Shown: positions 20,693 to 30,275 of the stretch, one piece after another
How positions within the stretch are numbered: the first letter of the stretch is position 1
Layout of the letters: the number at the start of each line of letters is the position of its first letter
Assembly: GCF_000276605.1 (NCBI RefSeq)
Contig: NZ_AKJX01000020.1
Coordinates: 1-64,000 of the forward strand
Source of the DNA: Acidovorax sp. CF316
GTDB taxonomy: Bacteria; Pseudomonadota; Gammaproteobacteria; Burkholderiales; Burkholderiaceae_C
Direction: 5' to 3'
DNA: 64,000 nt
Translations under genes and position numbers: made by a program
The notes under the pieces: model-generated
Told to the model about the DNA's origin: nothing
Database searches by the model: none
Seen by the model: only the letters and a program-made list of their open reading frames with translations

Positions 20693-21909
20693 GGATTGAG
20701 CCCCTTCGCGTCCAGCAGCGTGGCGGAATTCAGCGCCTGGGTGAACGTGTCATACACATGTGCCAGATAAGCCCTTGAAGCCAGCTCCTTGGCGATGGAG
20801 TCCTGTTCCGCCTGGATGGCTTCCGTCAGATCCGTAGCCGCCAGACCGACCTCCACCGCAGCAGACGCGGCGTTGGCAATGGACAGTGCGACACCGGCGA
20901 TGGTGAGCGCTTCGGTATTGGCCGCCGACGCGACAGCCAGCGCCGCGCTGCCCGCGGCCAGTGCCACATTCATGGCGGCCAGGATGACACCGGTCTCGGC
21001 GCTTTCCTTGGCCGCCTTGGCCTGGGCGATGTCAAACACCCGCAGTGCCCAGTACCGCTGCACCACGCGGGCATTGTCGTACGCGGTGTAGGCCCCTTGC
21101 GCGGCGGCCTGCATGGCGCTCAGGCGGGCCACGCACCCGATGCGCGCAGACAGGTCGCTGGGCCCGACGCCCACGGCAAGGTCGTCGAAGGTATTGGTCT
21201 GGGCCCGCCCCGGGAAGTCGAAGGTCACCCCGGTGTTGTTGCCCTCGAAGACACCGTTCATGCCCGGATGCGCAATGATGAAAGCCAGCGTGATGGAGGT
21301 AGCGTCCACCGGGTTCGTGGCCCTCAGTACCCCAGCGGGTGGTGCAGCATCGGCCGCATAGCGGCGCAGCACACGGCACCAGTCGAGGCCATTGGTCGCC
21401 CCGTTTTGCAGGACCGCTGCGGGAATGGCGCCCGAGGTACCGCGCAGTCGGCCGAGCGCAGCATCCATCTCCGTGTTCTGCGGTACGGCCAGAATACCTT
21501 GCGTGTAGTCGAAGCCCAGCGTGGGCGAGACCGTGTTGGCAGGCGCGACGGCCAGGTTGTACGCACCGGCTTGATTGACACCATAGCGAAGCTGGCTGAA
21601 CCGGCTGCTCAACCCCAGGTCACGCCACGGTAGCAGAACCGCAGCGGCATTGCCGCAGGCCTCGGCGCCGCCGGTGGTGGCTGCCGCACAGGGCAGCCGG
21701 CCCCGGGCCAGCACGAAGCCTTCCACCGCAGCCTGGGCCTCGGCCAGCTGGCCCATGATGGCCGGCCGCTGCAGGGGTTCGCGCGTGGAGGCCACCCAGC
21801 GCCATGCGATGACGCCCAGAAGACCGACGATGGCCAGCGACACGGCCAGTTCGACCAGCGAAAAACCCGCCTGGCGCAGGCGCCCGGGGCGTTGCATGCG
21901 CGCGGTCAT
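20689..21909 (-). CDS. Large prepilin with Ala-rich C-terminal domain
   Basis: A 406-residue prepilin: 15-residue leader, GFSLVELAVSLAIVGLLGV, then RLPCAAAT, LPWRDLGL, AHPGMNGVFEGNN and a TFDDLAVG segment aligned in order with its two large neighbours. A helical Ala-rich region runs from about 291 to 370 (ILAAMNVALAAGSAALAVAS). It overlaps both flanking genes by 4 bases (ATGA), so translation is coupled. Minor pilin by context; the tail has no recognised family. Confidence 0.8.
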   Translation of the reverse strand: MTARMQRPGRLRQAGFSLVELAVSLAIVGLLGVIAWRWVASTREPLQRPAIMGQLAEAQAAVEGFVLARGRLPCAAATTGGAEACGNAAAVLLPWRDLGLSSRFSQLRYGVNQAGAYNLAVAPANTVSPTLGFDYTQGILAVPQNTEMDAALGRLRGTSGAIPAAVLQNGATNGLDWCRVLRRYAADAAPPAGVLRATNPVDATSITLAFIIAHPGMNGVFEGNNTGVTFDFPGRAQTNTFDDLAVGVGPSDLSARIGCVARLSAMQAAAQGAYTAYDNARVVQRYWALRVFDIAQAKAAKESAETGVILAAMNVALAAGSAALAVASAANTEALTIAGVALSIANAASAAVEVGLAATDLTEAIQAEQDSIAKELASRAYLAHVYDTFTQALNSATLLDAKGLNP

Positions 21910-24155
21910 CGCGTGCCTCCCTTGCGATCCACCTGCTCAAGGATGGCTGCGGCCTGCTCGGGTGTCATGGGCTCCACCGATGGCCCGGTGATGTTGCAGG
22001 GCGCGTTGCCCGTGCCTGTCGGTAGTTTTGCGACCATGTTGTTGGCATCCGCCAATCGCTGCAAGACAGCGTCGCGCTTGCGGTTGAGCACGTCGAGTTC
22101 CTTCTGGAGCTTCACCGGCTTGAGCATCTTGGCATCCGTGCTGGGGCTGACCGTAGCCCCCGCGCCGAACAGGTCCGTCATGGCGTTGTTGAACGCGGTG
22201 GAAATATTGTTGCCGGCAGGATCCCCCACCAGGCACCCTGTCGTGCACCGTGAGCCAACCACGGCATTGCTGGCATCGAGAAGGTTGTACCGTGCCGCGC
22301 CATTGACCAGCGTCGCATAGGCAGCGGCATACTCCGTCTTTTCCGTGTTGAACGTCGTGTTGGCAGTGTTGCGAATGCCTGTCGCGGTGTTCAGCGCCGT
22401 CTGGGCCTTGAGTTGTTCGGCGACGGCTTTGTCGCGCACGGCAGTCAGGTTGGTGGTGTTCTGGGCCAGAGCGAGTTCAGCGGCTTTTCCGGAGCGCTTG
22501 TCCCTCAGGTCTTTCAGGGCCTTCACGACTAGCGGGTCCACGCTCGTCGGGTCAAGGGCTGCAATCTGCACATCCAGCGCCAAGATATCGGCGTTCAGTT
22601 GGGCAATGGTTGCTGCGTTGTTGGCCAGCGCGTTATTGTACTTGGCGACTTCGGCATTCCAGTGGTTCACCAGGAGGGTCGCCTGGTCCATATTGGACTG
22701 CGCCAGTTCATAGGCATACGAGGCATTGCCCCACTCTTCCGTGGCCGCGAACAATGCGTTGATGTACCCGTCCAGCGTCGGAGTCCTTTGCCCTGCGTGG
22801 ATTACGGTAAAGAGGGTGGCTTTGGCAATGTCCCTGTTGACTATGGCCGTAGCCAGCTCGTTTTGCTTGGCCACAATTTCTGCATCGACAGTCGCCAGCG
22901 CGGCTTGCGCAGCAGCCACTTCCGCGACGGCACGGTCCCTGGCCTCTTTCTGGCGATCATAGAAAGCCTGGTCCATCACGGGGCACAGTTGGGCCTGCGG
23001 CACCCCGCCGTCGGCAAGCCTCAGCGCCTGCCCGGCAATACCTGCGGCGACCGCATTGGCAGCAACGGCCAGCCCGTTGGCAGCGATGACCCCGGCCGTC
23101 AACGCAGCTGACGCTGTGTGCATGCCGGCGGCCGCACACAGGTTGACGGCAAGACCCAGAGAAGCGACGCACCCGACCCACTCCGCAGCCGCGTTGCCGG
23201 CATCGGATATGCCTTCGGCAATGGCCAGCGTGATCTCCAGACCGGTCATGACGGCAGCCAGGGTGGAGAAGATCAGCGCGCGCGTGGCAGACTCGATATT
23301 GTCGGCGCGCATTTCCCACACCGCTACGGACACATCATGCCCCAGGGCCACTGTGTTGATGGAGTCGATCAGCGGGTTGCAGTGAAAGGCGCTCTGCAGG
23401 CTGGCGTAGGAGCGCTCCAGCACTAGGTCGTTGTACGTGGCAAGCAGGGGCCGACGGCCCGGGTCTTCCATGAGGTTGGGATCGGCACCGGCGTTGGCGC
23501 CATCGAACAGGTTGCCGTCGCCATTGGCATCGCCATTGCCGGGATGGGCGATGGCGTAGGCGGTGGTACGCAGCGGCGTCGCATTGAGCCGGGCCATGGT
23601 GGCGGTCAGGGTCGTCGTCCGCCCCACTTCCAGGCGCTGGCACAGATCGGTCAGGGTCAGGATGTCGGCAGGGTACGCGCCCGCGCCTGTTTCACGCATG
23701 TTGAAGAATGTCCAGGGCGCCGCATCGGGGTACTCCAGGGGCCTCCAAGAGTCAGTCAGCAGCGTCAGATCGTAGTCGCCCCCCTGGCGCTGCACCATGT
23801 AGCGCAGTTGGCCCACGTCAACGCCTGCATCGACACCCGCCAGGGCGAGGGTGACCGTTGGCAGCCAGCCGCTCTGGTTGCCTGCCCCGCAATCCGCCAC
23901 GCCATCGCGGTCGATGTCGGGGCATGGCAACCTTCCGGTCACCGTGGCATAGGTAACGATGGCCTTGTCGGCCTGCGACAGTGCCTGGCGCTCCTGGCGG
24001 GAGGTGTCCACAGCAGTGCGCTCACGCCATTGCATGTAGCCAATGGCCGACAGGCCCGCCATCACCGAAATCAGCAGCAGCACCTGCACCAGACCGAAGC
24101 CACGCGAGCGCACGGGTGCTCGGCGTGGACGGTGGACTGTGGAATGGGTAGTCAT
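21906..24155 (-). CDS. Giant 749-residue prepilin-like protein with Ala-rich and coiled-coil regions
   Basis: The leader-and-helix start RSRGFGLVQVLLLISV resembles a prepilin site, but position +5 is Gln24 instead of the near-invariant Glu. Then come GRLPCPDIDRDG, WLPTVTLAL, AHPGNGDANGDGNLFDGAN and a NDLVLERS segment shared with the neighbouring large prepilins. Residues about 287-385 are Ala-rich and hydrophobic; about 395-605 form heptad-rich coiled coil (AVAEVAAAQAALATVDAEI). The end has a CTTGC pair. It is several times the size of a pilin. The ATG at 24155 is chosen; a GTG at 24179 directly after the previous stop is possible. Confidence 0.75.
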   Translation of the reverse strand: MTTHSTVHRPRRAPVRSRGFGLVQVLLLISVMAGLSAIGYMQWRERTAVDTSRQERQALSQADKAIVTYATVTGRLPCPDIDRDGVADCGAGNQSGWLPTVTLALAGVDAGVDVGQLRYMVQRQGGDYDLTLLTDSWRPLEYPDAAPWTFFNMRETGAGAYPADILTLTDLCQRLEVGRTTTLTATMARLNATPLRTTAYAIAHPGNGDANGDGNLFDGANAGADPNLMEDPGRRPLLATYNDLVLERSYASLQSAFHCNPLIDSINTVALGHDVSVAVWEMRADNIESATRALIFSTLAAVMTGLEITLAIAEGISDAGNAAAEWVGCVASLGLAVNLCAAAGMHTASAALTAGVIAANGLAVAANAVAAGIAGQALRLADGGVPQAQLCPVMDQAFYDRQKEARDRAVAEVAAAQAALATVDAEIVAKQNELATAIVNRDIAKATLFTVIHAGQRTPTLDGYINALFAATEEWGNASYAYELAQSNMDQATLLVNHWNAEVAKYNNALANNAATIAQLNADILALDVQIAALDPTSVDPLVVKALKDLRDKRSGKAAELALAQNTTNLTAVRDKAVAEQLKAQTALNTATGIRNTANTTFNTEKTEYAAAYATLVNGAARYNLLDASNAVVGSRCTTGCLVGDPAGNNISTAFNNAMTDLFGAGATVSPSTDAKMLKPVKLQKELDVLNRKRDAVLQRLADANNMVAKLPTGTGNAPCNITGPSVEPMTPEQAAAILEQVDRKGGTR

Positions 24156-24179
24156 GGAATCAATCAAGGCAAGTGCCAC

Positions 24180-25001
24180 TCAGGGCAGGCTTCTGCGGAG
24201 CCAGCCGGCCAGTTGGCCGGGGGATTCGGCCACGACCACGTCGTCGGAGCCAAAGCGCAGCGGTGCCGAAGGGCTGGCGGCGCAGGCACTGCCGGGTGTG
24301 TGAGGGGCGTCGAAGCGATCGCCGTCGCCGCTCCTGTCCTGCAGCGGCACGATGAGCCAGTAGGCGGCGGCCATGACCTGGTTGGCGGCGCAGTCGATGG
24401 CGCCGGCCACGCCGGCATCGCCCGTGAGGTATGTTCTGGCCGCTGAGAACGGCACTATGGCCGTGTTGGACGCATTGTTCAGGCCCGCAATGAGGTCAGT
24501 GACGTCACGGTAAGTCGGGACCGAACTGTTACCGGGCACTGCAGGATCTGGATCCCTCGTACGCTCCGTGACCACGGCAAGATCGGCATCCCTCCCAGGG
24601 TCGGCGAGGTTAGCAGCCCGGAACACTGAATAGCGAGCGAGAAACTTGTCCGTAGGCATCGGCAGGCCCATACTCACGTAGGGGAACCAACCCACCTGGT
24701 TGCCGGCGGCACAGTTGCCGTTCGGCGGGTTCTCATAGCCATCGGCCACCGCATCCGAGTCAGGACATGGCAGCCGGCCATGGCGCAGCGCAAAGGCCCG
24801 CACGATGGACTGAAGTTGCTCAGCCTCGGCCCGGCCGCGCTCGATCTCCTGCTGGGCAGTGACGGTTTCATAACCGCTGAAGGCAGCCCACGACATCAGT
24901 CCGGCCACCACCAGCGCAATGGCCATTTCCACCATGGAAAAGCCGCCCTGCGCTGCTTGGTGCCACCGACCGGTGTGCCGACAGGATGCCCGGGAGGTCA
25001 T
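24180..25001 (-). CDS. Prepilin of the LPCP group
   Basis: A 273-residue prepilin: 20-residue leader, GFSMVEMAIALVVAGLMSW, then GRLPCPDSD, VGWFPYVSMGLP, YSVFRAA, and a DRSGDGDRFD loop in the position of the acidic loops in the three larger prepilins. It lacks their Ala-rich extension, so it may show the basic form of this family. It overlaps the membrane coiled-coil gene by 4 bases. Confidence 0.8.
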   Translation of the reverse strand: MTSRASCRHTGRWHQAAQGGFSMVEMAIALVVAGLMSWAAFSGYETVTAQQEIERGRAEAEQLQSIVRAFALRHGRLPCPDSDAVADGYENPPNGNCAAGNQVGWFPYVSMGLPMPTDKFLARYSVFRAANLADPGRDADLAVVTERTRDPDPAVPGNSSVPTYRDVTDLIAGLNNASNTAIVPFSAARTYLTGDAGVAGAIDCAANQVMAAAYWLIVPLQDRSGDGDRFDAPHTPGSACAASPSAPLRFGSDDVVVAESPGQLAGWLRRSLP

Positions 25002-25585
25002 TGCGCCTTCCCTCCTGGCAAGGACGACGAGGCCGCAGCCGGCGCGGCTACGCCCGCTGGGACGTAACTCTGCAGGTTGCGCGCATCGGTGCTGACGCGC
25101 TCTCCGATGACCCGCAGTTCGGCCAGGATGGCTTCCTTTCGCGCCATGTCCTTGGGGGAGGTACCTTGGCCCATGCGTTGCAGCTCGGCGTTCAGGGCCT
25201 GCACCTTGGCGCTGCTGTCCAGCATGCTGCGCAGCGCCTGGAAATAACGCGGATCGAATCCCGGAGGAGACGCCGCCTCCAGCTCGTCCACCAAGGCCCT
25301 CATCTTTTCGGGTGATGCCTGCATCCCCTGCGCGCGCAGTGCATTGAATTCCGCGCGGACTTCGGCCAGACGCCGGCGACGCTCCTGGACCTGCGCCTGC
25401 GAAGCGGCGTCAGCCGCCTTGAGGACGGCAGGTGCCGAGGCGACTGGGGTGATTACCGCACGCGGGGCCACCACCACCGGGGGCTCCGTGTTTTCGGGCA
25501 AGCGTCCAGAGATCCACATGCCACCAGCCAAAACGGCCAGCAACAACAGGCCCAGGCCCGTGCCGATCAGTACTTCCTTGCGCAT
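24998..25585 (-). CDS. Membrane-anchored coiled-coil protein of the pilus locus (MshF position)
   Basis: A 195-residue protein: one N-terminal membrane helix (about 5-27), a Pro/Val/Ala linker, and a helical region rich in Arg, Glu and Gln (about 60-175) likely to be coiled coil. It lies right after the platform gene, the place of mshF in MSHA loci, but sequence similarity cannot be judged here. A 104-bp gap separates it from the platform gene. Confidence 0.6.
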   Translation of the reverse strand: MRKEVLIGTGLGLLLLAVLAGGMWISGRLPENTEPPVVVAPRAVITPVASAPAVLKAADAASQAQVQERRRRLAEVRAEFNALRAQGMQASPEKMRALVDELEAASPPGFDPRYFQALRSMLDSSAKVQALNAELQRMGQGTSPKDMARKEAILAELRVIGERVSTDARNLQSYVPAGVAAPAAASSSLPGGKAQ

Positions 25586-25689
25586 TCAGTGCCCTGCCCG
25601 GCATAACGGGCAGACCTCGTCAAAAGAACAGTTTCCAGAGCATCCAGGCGCAGTTTCTCGCGCCAGGATCGAAAAATCGGCCGACCGCA

Positions 25690-26967
25690 TCATTGCCCAC
25701 CCCCGAGGGTGTGCCCCACCGACTGCCGCACCAGGTCATACACCGGCAGCAGCAGCGCGACGATCAGGAACAGGAACAACGCACCGGCAATCAGGATGAT
25801 CACGGGTTTCAGGATTTCGGCCAGCGACTTGACCACCACTTCCAGGCGCTTGCGGTAATCCTCGGCCAGATGGGCCAGTTGCTGGTCCAGGCTTCCCGAC
25901 TCCTCGCCCACGGAGATCATGCGCACCGCCATGGCCGGGAAGCCGCCCACGCGCCGCATCGACGACGACACCGATTCGCCGCGCGACACCGATTCGGCCA
26001 CCTGGATCAGGCGGGTGCGGTAGTAGCGGTTCTTGGTGGCACGCCCCAGGATGCGCAGGCTGGACACCAGGTCCACCCCGGCCCGCACCAGGATGGAGAG
26101 GTGCTCCGTCATGTGCGCCATGCCCGAAGACACCAGCAGCGTGCGCGAGATCGGCAGGCGGTGCAGCAGGTTGTAGGTGGCCAGCTGGAAGCTTTCCGAG
26201 CGCTTGAACAGCACGGTGCCCGTGATGGCGACCACGGCGACGACGAGCAACACCCAGGGCAGGTGGGTCGAGAGCATGTTCGCGAACGAGACGAGGCCTT
26301 CGGTGATGGGCGGCAGCTTGGCCTGCATCTGCTTGAACAGCCGGGCCATGTTGGGCACCACGTAGTAGATCCAGAAGATCGCCACGCCGATGATGGTGCT
26401 GAACACGAAGGCCGGGTAGATCAGCGCGGTCTTGATGTCGCGCTTGATGTTGATCATGCGCTCCACATGCTCGGCGGCCTCGCCCAGCATGCGGTCGAGC
26501 GTACCCGTCTGGTCGCCGATGGAGACCAGGTTGCGCACGGTCTCGGGGAACACGTCGGGGTGGCGGTTGAAGGCCTCGGTCATGCCCACGCCGGCGTTCA
26601 GGTCGTCGAGCATGTTGCGCGCCACGTAGGCCATGGCGCGGTTCTCGCTGGTGTCGCTTTCGTCCACCAGGGTCTGCAGCGCATCCAAAGCAGGCACCCC
26701 GGCACGCATCATGAGACCCATGTCGCGCAGGAAGCCCGCCAGGTCTTCGCCGCGCACCTGGCGGCGAAACAGGTGCATGAGCATCTCGGAGAAGAATGCC
26801 ATCCAGCCCGGGAAGCGGAACAGGCTGAGCACCGTACCGTCGGTGTCCGACTCGATGCGCATGCGCACCGACACCTCGCGCTTGACCGCCAGGCGCAGCA
26901 GGCCCGAGCGCACGCCGCCATGCGGCAGCAGCACGCGGTAGTAGTAGGTATTGAGGGATGAGGCCAT
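25690..26967 (-). CDS. mshG: Pilus inner-membrane platform protein (GspF/PilC/MshG family)
   Basis: A 425-residue protein with two tandem GspF domains. The first has DLAGFLRDMGLMMRAGVP and SIGDQTGTLDRML; the second has HLSILVRAGVDLVSSL and SVGEESGSLDQQL. Membrane helices are near 190-212, 240-260 and 385-412. It connects the assembly ATPase to the growing pilus. Gene order (after the MshE-type ATPase) and size fit MshG. Confidence 0.9.
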   Translation of the reverse strand: MASSLNTYYYRVLLPHGGVRSGLLRLAVKREVSVRMRIESDTDGTVLSLFRFPGWMAFFSEMLMHLFRRQVRGEDLAGFLRDMGLMMRAGVPALDALQTLVDESDTSENRAMAYVARNMLDDLNAGVGMTEAFNRHPDVFPETVRNLVSIGDQTGTLDRMLGEAAEHVERMINIKRDIKTALIYPAFVFSTIIGVAIFWIYYVVPNMARLFKQMQAKLPPITEGLVSFANMLSTHLPWVLLVVAVVAITGTVLFKRSESFQLATYNLLHRLPISRTLLVSSGMAHMTEHLSILVRAGVDLVSSLRILGRATKNRYYRTRLIQVAESVSRGESVSSSMRRVGGFPAMAVRMISVGEESGSLDQQLAHLAEDYRKRLEVVVKSLAEILKPVIILIAGALFLFLIVALLLPVYDLVRQSVGHTLGGGQ

Positions 26968-26989
26968 GGGTCGTGTCCGCCGAAACGGT

Positions 26990-28732
26990 TCAGTCCTCGC
27001 CTACCGTGCGCAGGATCTCGTCCATGGTGGTCTCCCCTGCCAGCACGCGGTTGCGCGCCAGGGTCAGGATGGGGCGCATGCCCGCCCCCATGGCACGCTG
27101 CCGAATCTCGGCACGCGTGGCGTCCGATGCAATGGCGTCGGCCAGGTCGCGGTTGACGACCAGCATTTCGTACACCGGCAGCCGGCCCAGGTAGCCCGAG
27201 TCACGGCAGTGGTGGCAGCCCACGCCGTGGAACACCTGCGGCGCCGAGTCGGGGTTGGTCAGGCCCAGCCAGCGGCGCTCGTCCTCCGTCGCCAGGCGGG
27301 GCTTGGCGCAGTGCGGGCAGATGCGGCGCACCAGGCGCTGGTTGATCACGGCGACCAGGTTTTCGGCGATGGTCTCGGTGTCCACGCCCAGCAGCTTCAG
27401 GCGCGGCATCACACCGAAGATGCTGCCCACGTGCAGGGTGGAGAGCACCAGGTGGCCGGTGGACGATGCATCCAGGGCCGCACGCGCGGTCTCGGAATCG
27501 CGGATTTCGCCCACCAGGATGATGTCGGGGTCGTGCCGCAGGAAGTGGCGCATGGCGTTGGCGAACTCATAGCCTGCGCGGCGGTTCACCTCAGTCTGGC
27601 AGGCCACGGGCACGCGGTACTCGACCGGATCTTCCACGGTGAGCACGTTGCGCTCGATCAGCGGCTGCATGCGCAGCGCGGCGTGCAGCGTGGTGCTCTT
27701 GCCCGAGCCGGTGGGGCCGGTGATCAGGATCAGCCCGTGCGGCTTGGAAAACGCCTTGGCCATCACGGCTACGTCCTCCTGCAGAAAGCCCAGGTCGGCC
27801 AGCTTGTCCAGGCTGCTGCGTTCGGGCAGCAGGCGCAGCACCATGCGTTCGCCGAACTCGGAGATCAGCGTGGAGACGCGGATGGTGTAGTTGTGCTCCA
27901 TCACCTGCGCGGTGAAGCTGCCGTCCTGCGGCAGGCGCTGCTCGCTGGCGTCCATGTCGGCCTGCAGCTTGACGTAGACCACCAGGCGGTCGAGTGCGGG
28001 CGACAGCGCGAACACGGGGCGCAGCACGCCGTCCACGCGCAGCAGCACCGAGCGGCTGCGCGCGGTGGGCGCCAGGTGGATGTCGGTGGCGCGCTCGCGC
28101 ACGGCCAGGTGCAGCATGTGCTCGAGCAGGCGGGCGGGGCTGTAGGCGCGGTCGATGTCGGCTTCGAGCTTGCGCACCTCGCTCTCGACCAGACGGGTCG
28201 GCGGGTTGTCGGCAAAGTAGTAGTGCTGCTGGATGGCCTGGGCCACGCTGTCGAACTCGCCTTGGAAGAAATGGCAGGACTTGCCCAGCTTGCGCAGCAC
28301 CAGTTCGCGCACGGCGTCGGGCTGGGCATCGCCCAGCACCACCTCGATCTGGCCTTCGTGCTCACGCACGGGCAAGAAGCCGTAGGTCAGGCACAGCGAG
28401 CGGTTGAAGACCGCGGCCACGGCCGGGTCGGGCTCGGGCATCTCGGCCGCGTTGATGAACATCAGCCCGCGCTGGCCGGCCAGCTGGCGTGCCACTTCGT
28501 TGGCGCTGGCAAAGCCCAGTTCCACGAGCAGGTTGCCCATGGGCACCTTCTCGATCTTCTGTTTTTGCAGCACGTAGTCGATCGCCACGGGCGAGACGAC
28601 ACCGGCGCTCACCAGGGCGGAGCCCAGGGAGGGGCTTTTCTCCTGCAGGGCAGCCAGACGCTCCACCGCGGAAGCGCCGGGCGGCAAATCAAGACTGGCG
28701 TTGTCCATCACGGTTTCAGCGGGCGGATACAT
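26990..28732 (-). CDS. mshE: Pilus assembly ATPase (GspE/PilB/MshE family)
   Basis: A 580-residue ATPase. The N-terminal MshEN/GspE-N region (about 30-170) is followed by a motor domain with Walker A GPTGSGKST (339-347), Asp box, Walker B IILVGEI (404-410), and a zinc tetracysteine C472/C475/C506/C509 typical of extension ATPases. It powers pilin polymerisation. The start at 28732 has GGAG 11 nt upstream and overlaps the previous gene by 17 bases; an internal ATG at 28708 is the alternative. No PilT-type retraction ATPase lies in the locus. Confidence 0.92.
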   Translation of the reverse strand: MYPPAETVMDNASLDLPPGASAVERLAALQEKSPSLGSALVSAGVVSPVAIDYVLQKQKIEKVPMGNLLVELGFASANEVARQLAGQRGLMFINAAEMPEPDPAVAAVFNRSLCLTYGFLPVREHEGQIEVVLGDAQPDAVRELVLRKLGKSCHFFQGEFDSVAQAIQQHYYFADNPPTRLVESEVRKLEADIDRAYSPARLLEHMLHLAVRERATDIHLAPTARSRSVLLRVDGVLRPVFALSPALDRLVVYVKLQADMDASEQRLPQDGSFTAQVMEHNYTIRVSTLISEFGERMVLRLLPERSSLDKLADLGFLQEDVAVMAKAFSKPHGLILITGPTGSGKSTTLHAALRMQPLIERNVLTVEDPVEYRVPVACQTEVNRRAGYEFANAMRHFLRHDPDIILVGEIRDSETARAALDASSTGHLVLSTLHVGSIFGVMPRLKLLGVDTETIAENLVAVINQRLVRRICPHCAKPRLATEDERRWLGLTNPDSAPQVFHGVGCHHCRDSGYLGRLPVYEMLVVNRDLADAIASDATRAEIRQRAMGAGMRPILTLARNRVLAGETTMDEILRTVGED

Positions 28733-30275
28733 GCGGATGCTGCTCCAAAATAAAGAAGGTCAGGTCGTCTGGCTTGCCTGTAGGGGCCAGACCGTTTTGC
28801 TGCTGAAAGCGGGCGAGCGCCTCCCCAGTCTTGGAGCCGAAGAAGCCATCGTCCAGCTCGCGCGCATCCAGCAGGCCCAGGCCTTTAAGCTTGACCTGCA
28901 CGTTGCGCGTGGCCTGCTGGGCGGCCAGGATGTGGCGCGCCTCGCTGCGACCGAGCCAGGCCACCCAGGCATCCTTGCCTTCGGTGAACCGGCAGACACG
29001 GGGGCTGGCCTTGAGCGCGTTGGCGGCATGGGGCTGCAGCAGGCGCTGCACCTGCAGCACATCGTCGGCGGTGGCGGCGGCCTTGAGCTGGGCTTCGCAG
29101 GCCATGCGGGGAGTGACCTCGGCCACAGGCACGGGTGCGGAGGCCGCAGCCGCGAAAGGAGGCTCGGCGGCAGCAGATGCGGCCACGGCTGTCACAGGCT
29201 GCGCGACTGCAGGGGCCTGCGCCGCGGGCGCTGCCATGGGAGCAGGTGCATCGGACTCGGCCTTGGGTGCAACAGCCTGGGGTGCCCTTGCCGCGCTATC
29301 GGCCGCCGGTGAAGCACCGCCGCCGGACGACGACAGCCCCCAGCTGGCCAGGGCCACGGTGGCCGTGGTTCCAGCCGCCAGGCCGGCAGCGATCCAGGCC
29401 CAGCGGCGGCGCGGGCGCACCACGGCGACGGCGGCAGCGATCGTGGCGGCGTCATCGCCCAGGGCGGGCATGTCCGATACGGCCCGCTGCACCAGCGCCT
29501 CGGTGATCACCGAGCCGCGCGTGCTGGCCAGACCGTACAGGCAGCGGTCCAGCACCAGATGGATCTGGCGCAGGTTGCCCTGCGTCACGCGGTGCACGAG
29601 GTCCACGGCAGTGGGCTCGATGGACAGGCGCCCTTCGGCCCCCGCCGCATTGACGCGGAAATCAAAATACCGGGGCATCTCGTCCTTTTGCAGACCCGAC
29701 AGGCGGGCGTGCTTGACGATGCGGCTCTTGAGCTGGCGCAGCTCGGGCGTGGCCAGGGTCTCTTCGAGCTCGGGCTGGCCCACCAGCAGGATCTGCAGCA
29801 GCTTTTCCTGCCCTGTCTCGAGGTTGCACAGCAGACGCACGAGTTCAAGCGACTGCACACTCAGGTTCTGCGCATCGTCGATCACCAGCAGGCTGGTTTC
29901 ATCGGCCTGGTGGCGCTCGATCAGGAACTCCGTCAGCCGGGCAAGGCCCTGCTCCACCGAGTCACTGGGAGGCAGGCCGAAGTCACTCTGGATGGCCGAG
30001 AGCAGTGCGCTGTCCTGCAGGAAGGTGTTCAGGATCAGGGCCGAACGGCAGTTCTTGTCCTTGAGGGTATCGAGCAGGCGCCGCACCATGGTGCTCTTGC
30101 CCAGCCCCACCTCGCCGGTCAGCAGCACGAAACCCTTGCGTGCCTCAATACAGTGCGCGACCTCCGCGAAATCCTCTTCCAATCGGGGCGTAAAGAAGTA
30201 CGACCCCGCGTCCGGCGTGGGAGGGAAGGGATTGCGCGACAAACCCAGCGTCGCGTAGACAGGGCTGGTGCTCAT
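28716..30275 (-). CDS. mshM: MshM/ExeA-type AAA ATPase with C-terminal peptidoglycan-binding-like domain
   Basis: A 519-residue protein. The cytoplasmic ATPase domain starts FGLSRNPF-like (GLSRNPFPPTPD) and has Walker A GEVGLGKS (54-61) and Walker B LLVIDDAQ (129-136). A membrane helix at about 293-315 and a Pro/Ala linker lead to a periplasmic end resembling a PG_binding_1 repeat (about 445-515, with DDGFFGSKTGEALARFQQQNG). ExeA proteins help the secretin pass the cell wall; MshM occupies the same role in MSHA loci. Confidence 0.88.
   Translation of the reverse strand: MSTSPVYATLGLSRNPFPPTPDAGSYFFTPRLEEDFAEVAHCIEARKGFVLLTGEVGLGKSTMVRRLLDTLKDKNCRSALILNTFLQDSALLSAIQSDFGLPPSDSVEQGLARLTEFLIERHQADETSLLVIDDAQNLSVQSLELVRLLCNLETGQEKLLQILLVGQPELEETLATPELRQLKSRIVKHARLSGLQKDEMPRYFDFRVNAAGAEGRLSIEPTAVDLVHRVTQGNLRQIHLVLDRCLYGLASTRGSVITEALVQRAVSDMPALGDDAATIAAAVAVVRPRRRWAWIAAGLAAGTTATVALASWGLSSSGGGASPAADSAARAPQAVAPKAESDAPAPMAAPAAQAPAVAQPVTAVAASAAAEPPFAAAASAPVPVAEVTPRMACEAQLKAAATADDVLQVQRLLQPHAANALKASPRVCRFTEGKDAWVAWLGRSEARHILAAQQATRNVQVKLKGLGLLDARELDDGFFGSKTGEALARFQQQNGLAPTGKPDDLTFFILEQHPHVSAR

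Noticed and set aside
21906-24155. The 749-residue prepilin-like gene considered as a fusion artefact or frameshift product
   Set aside because: One open frame with codon use like its neighbours, segments shared with adjacent prepilins in the same order, and tight overlaps with both flanking genes.
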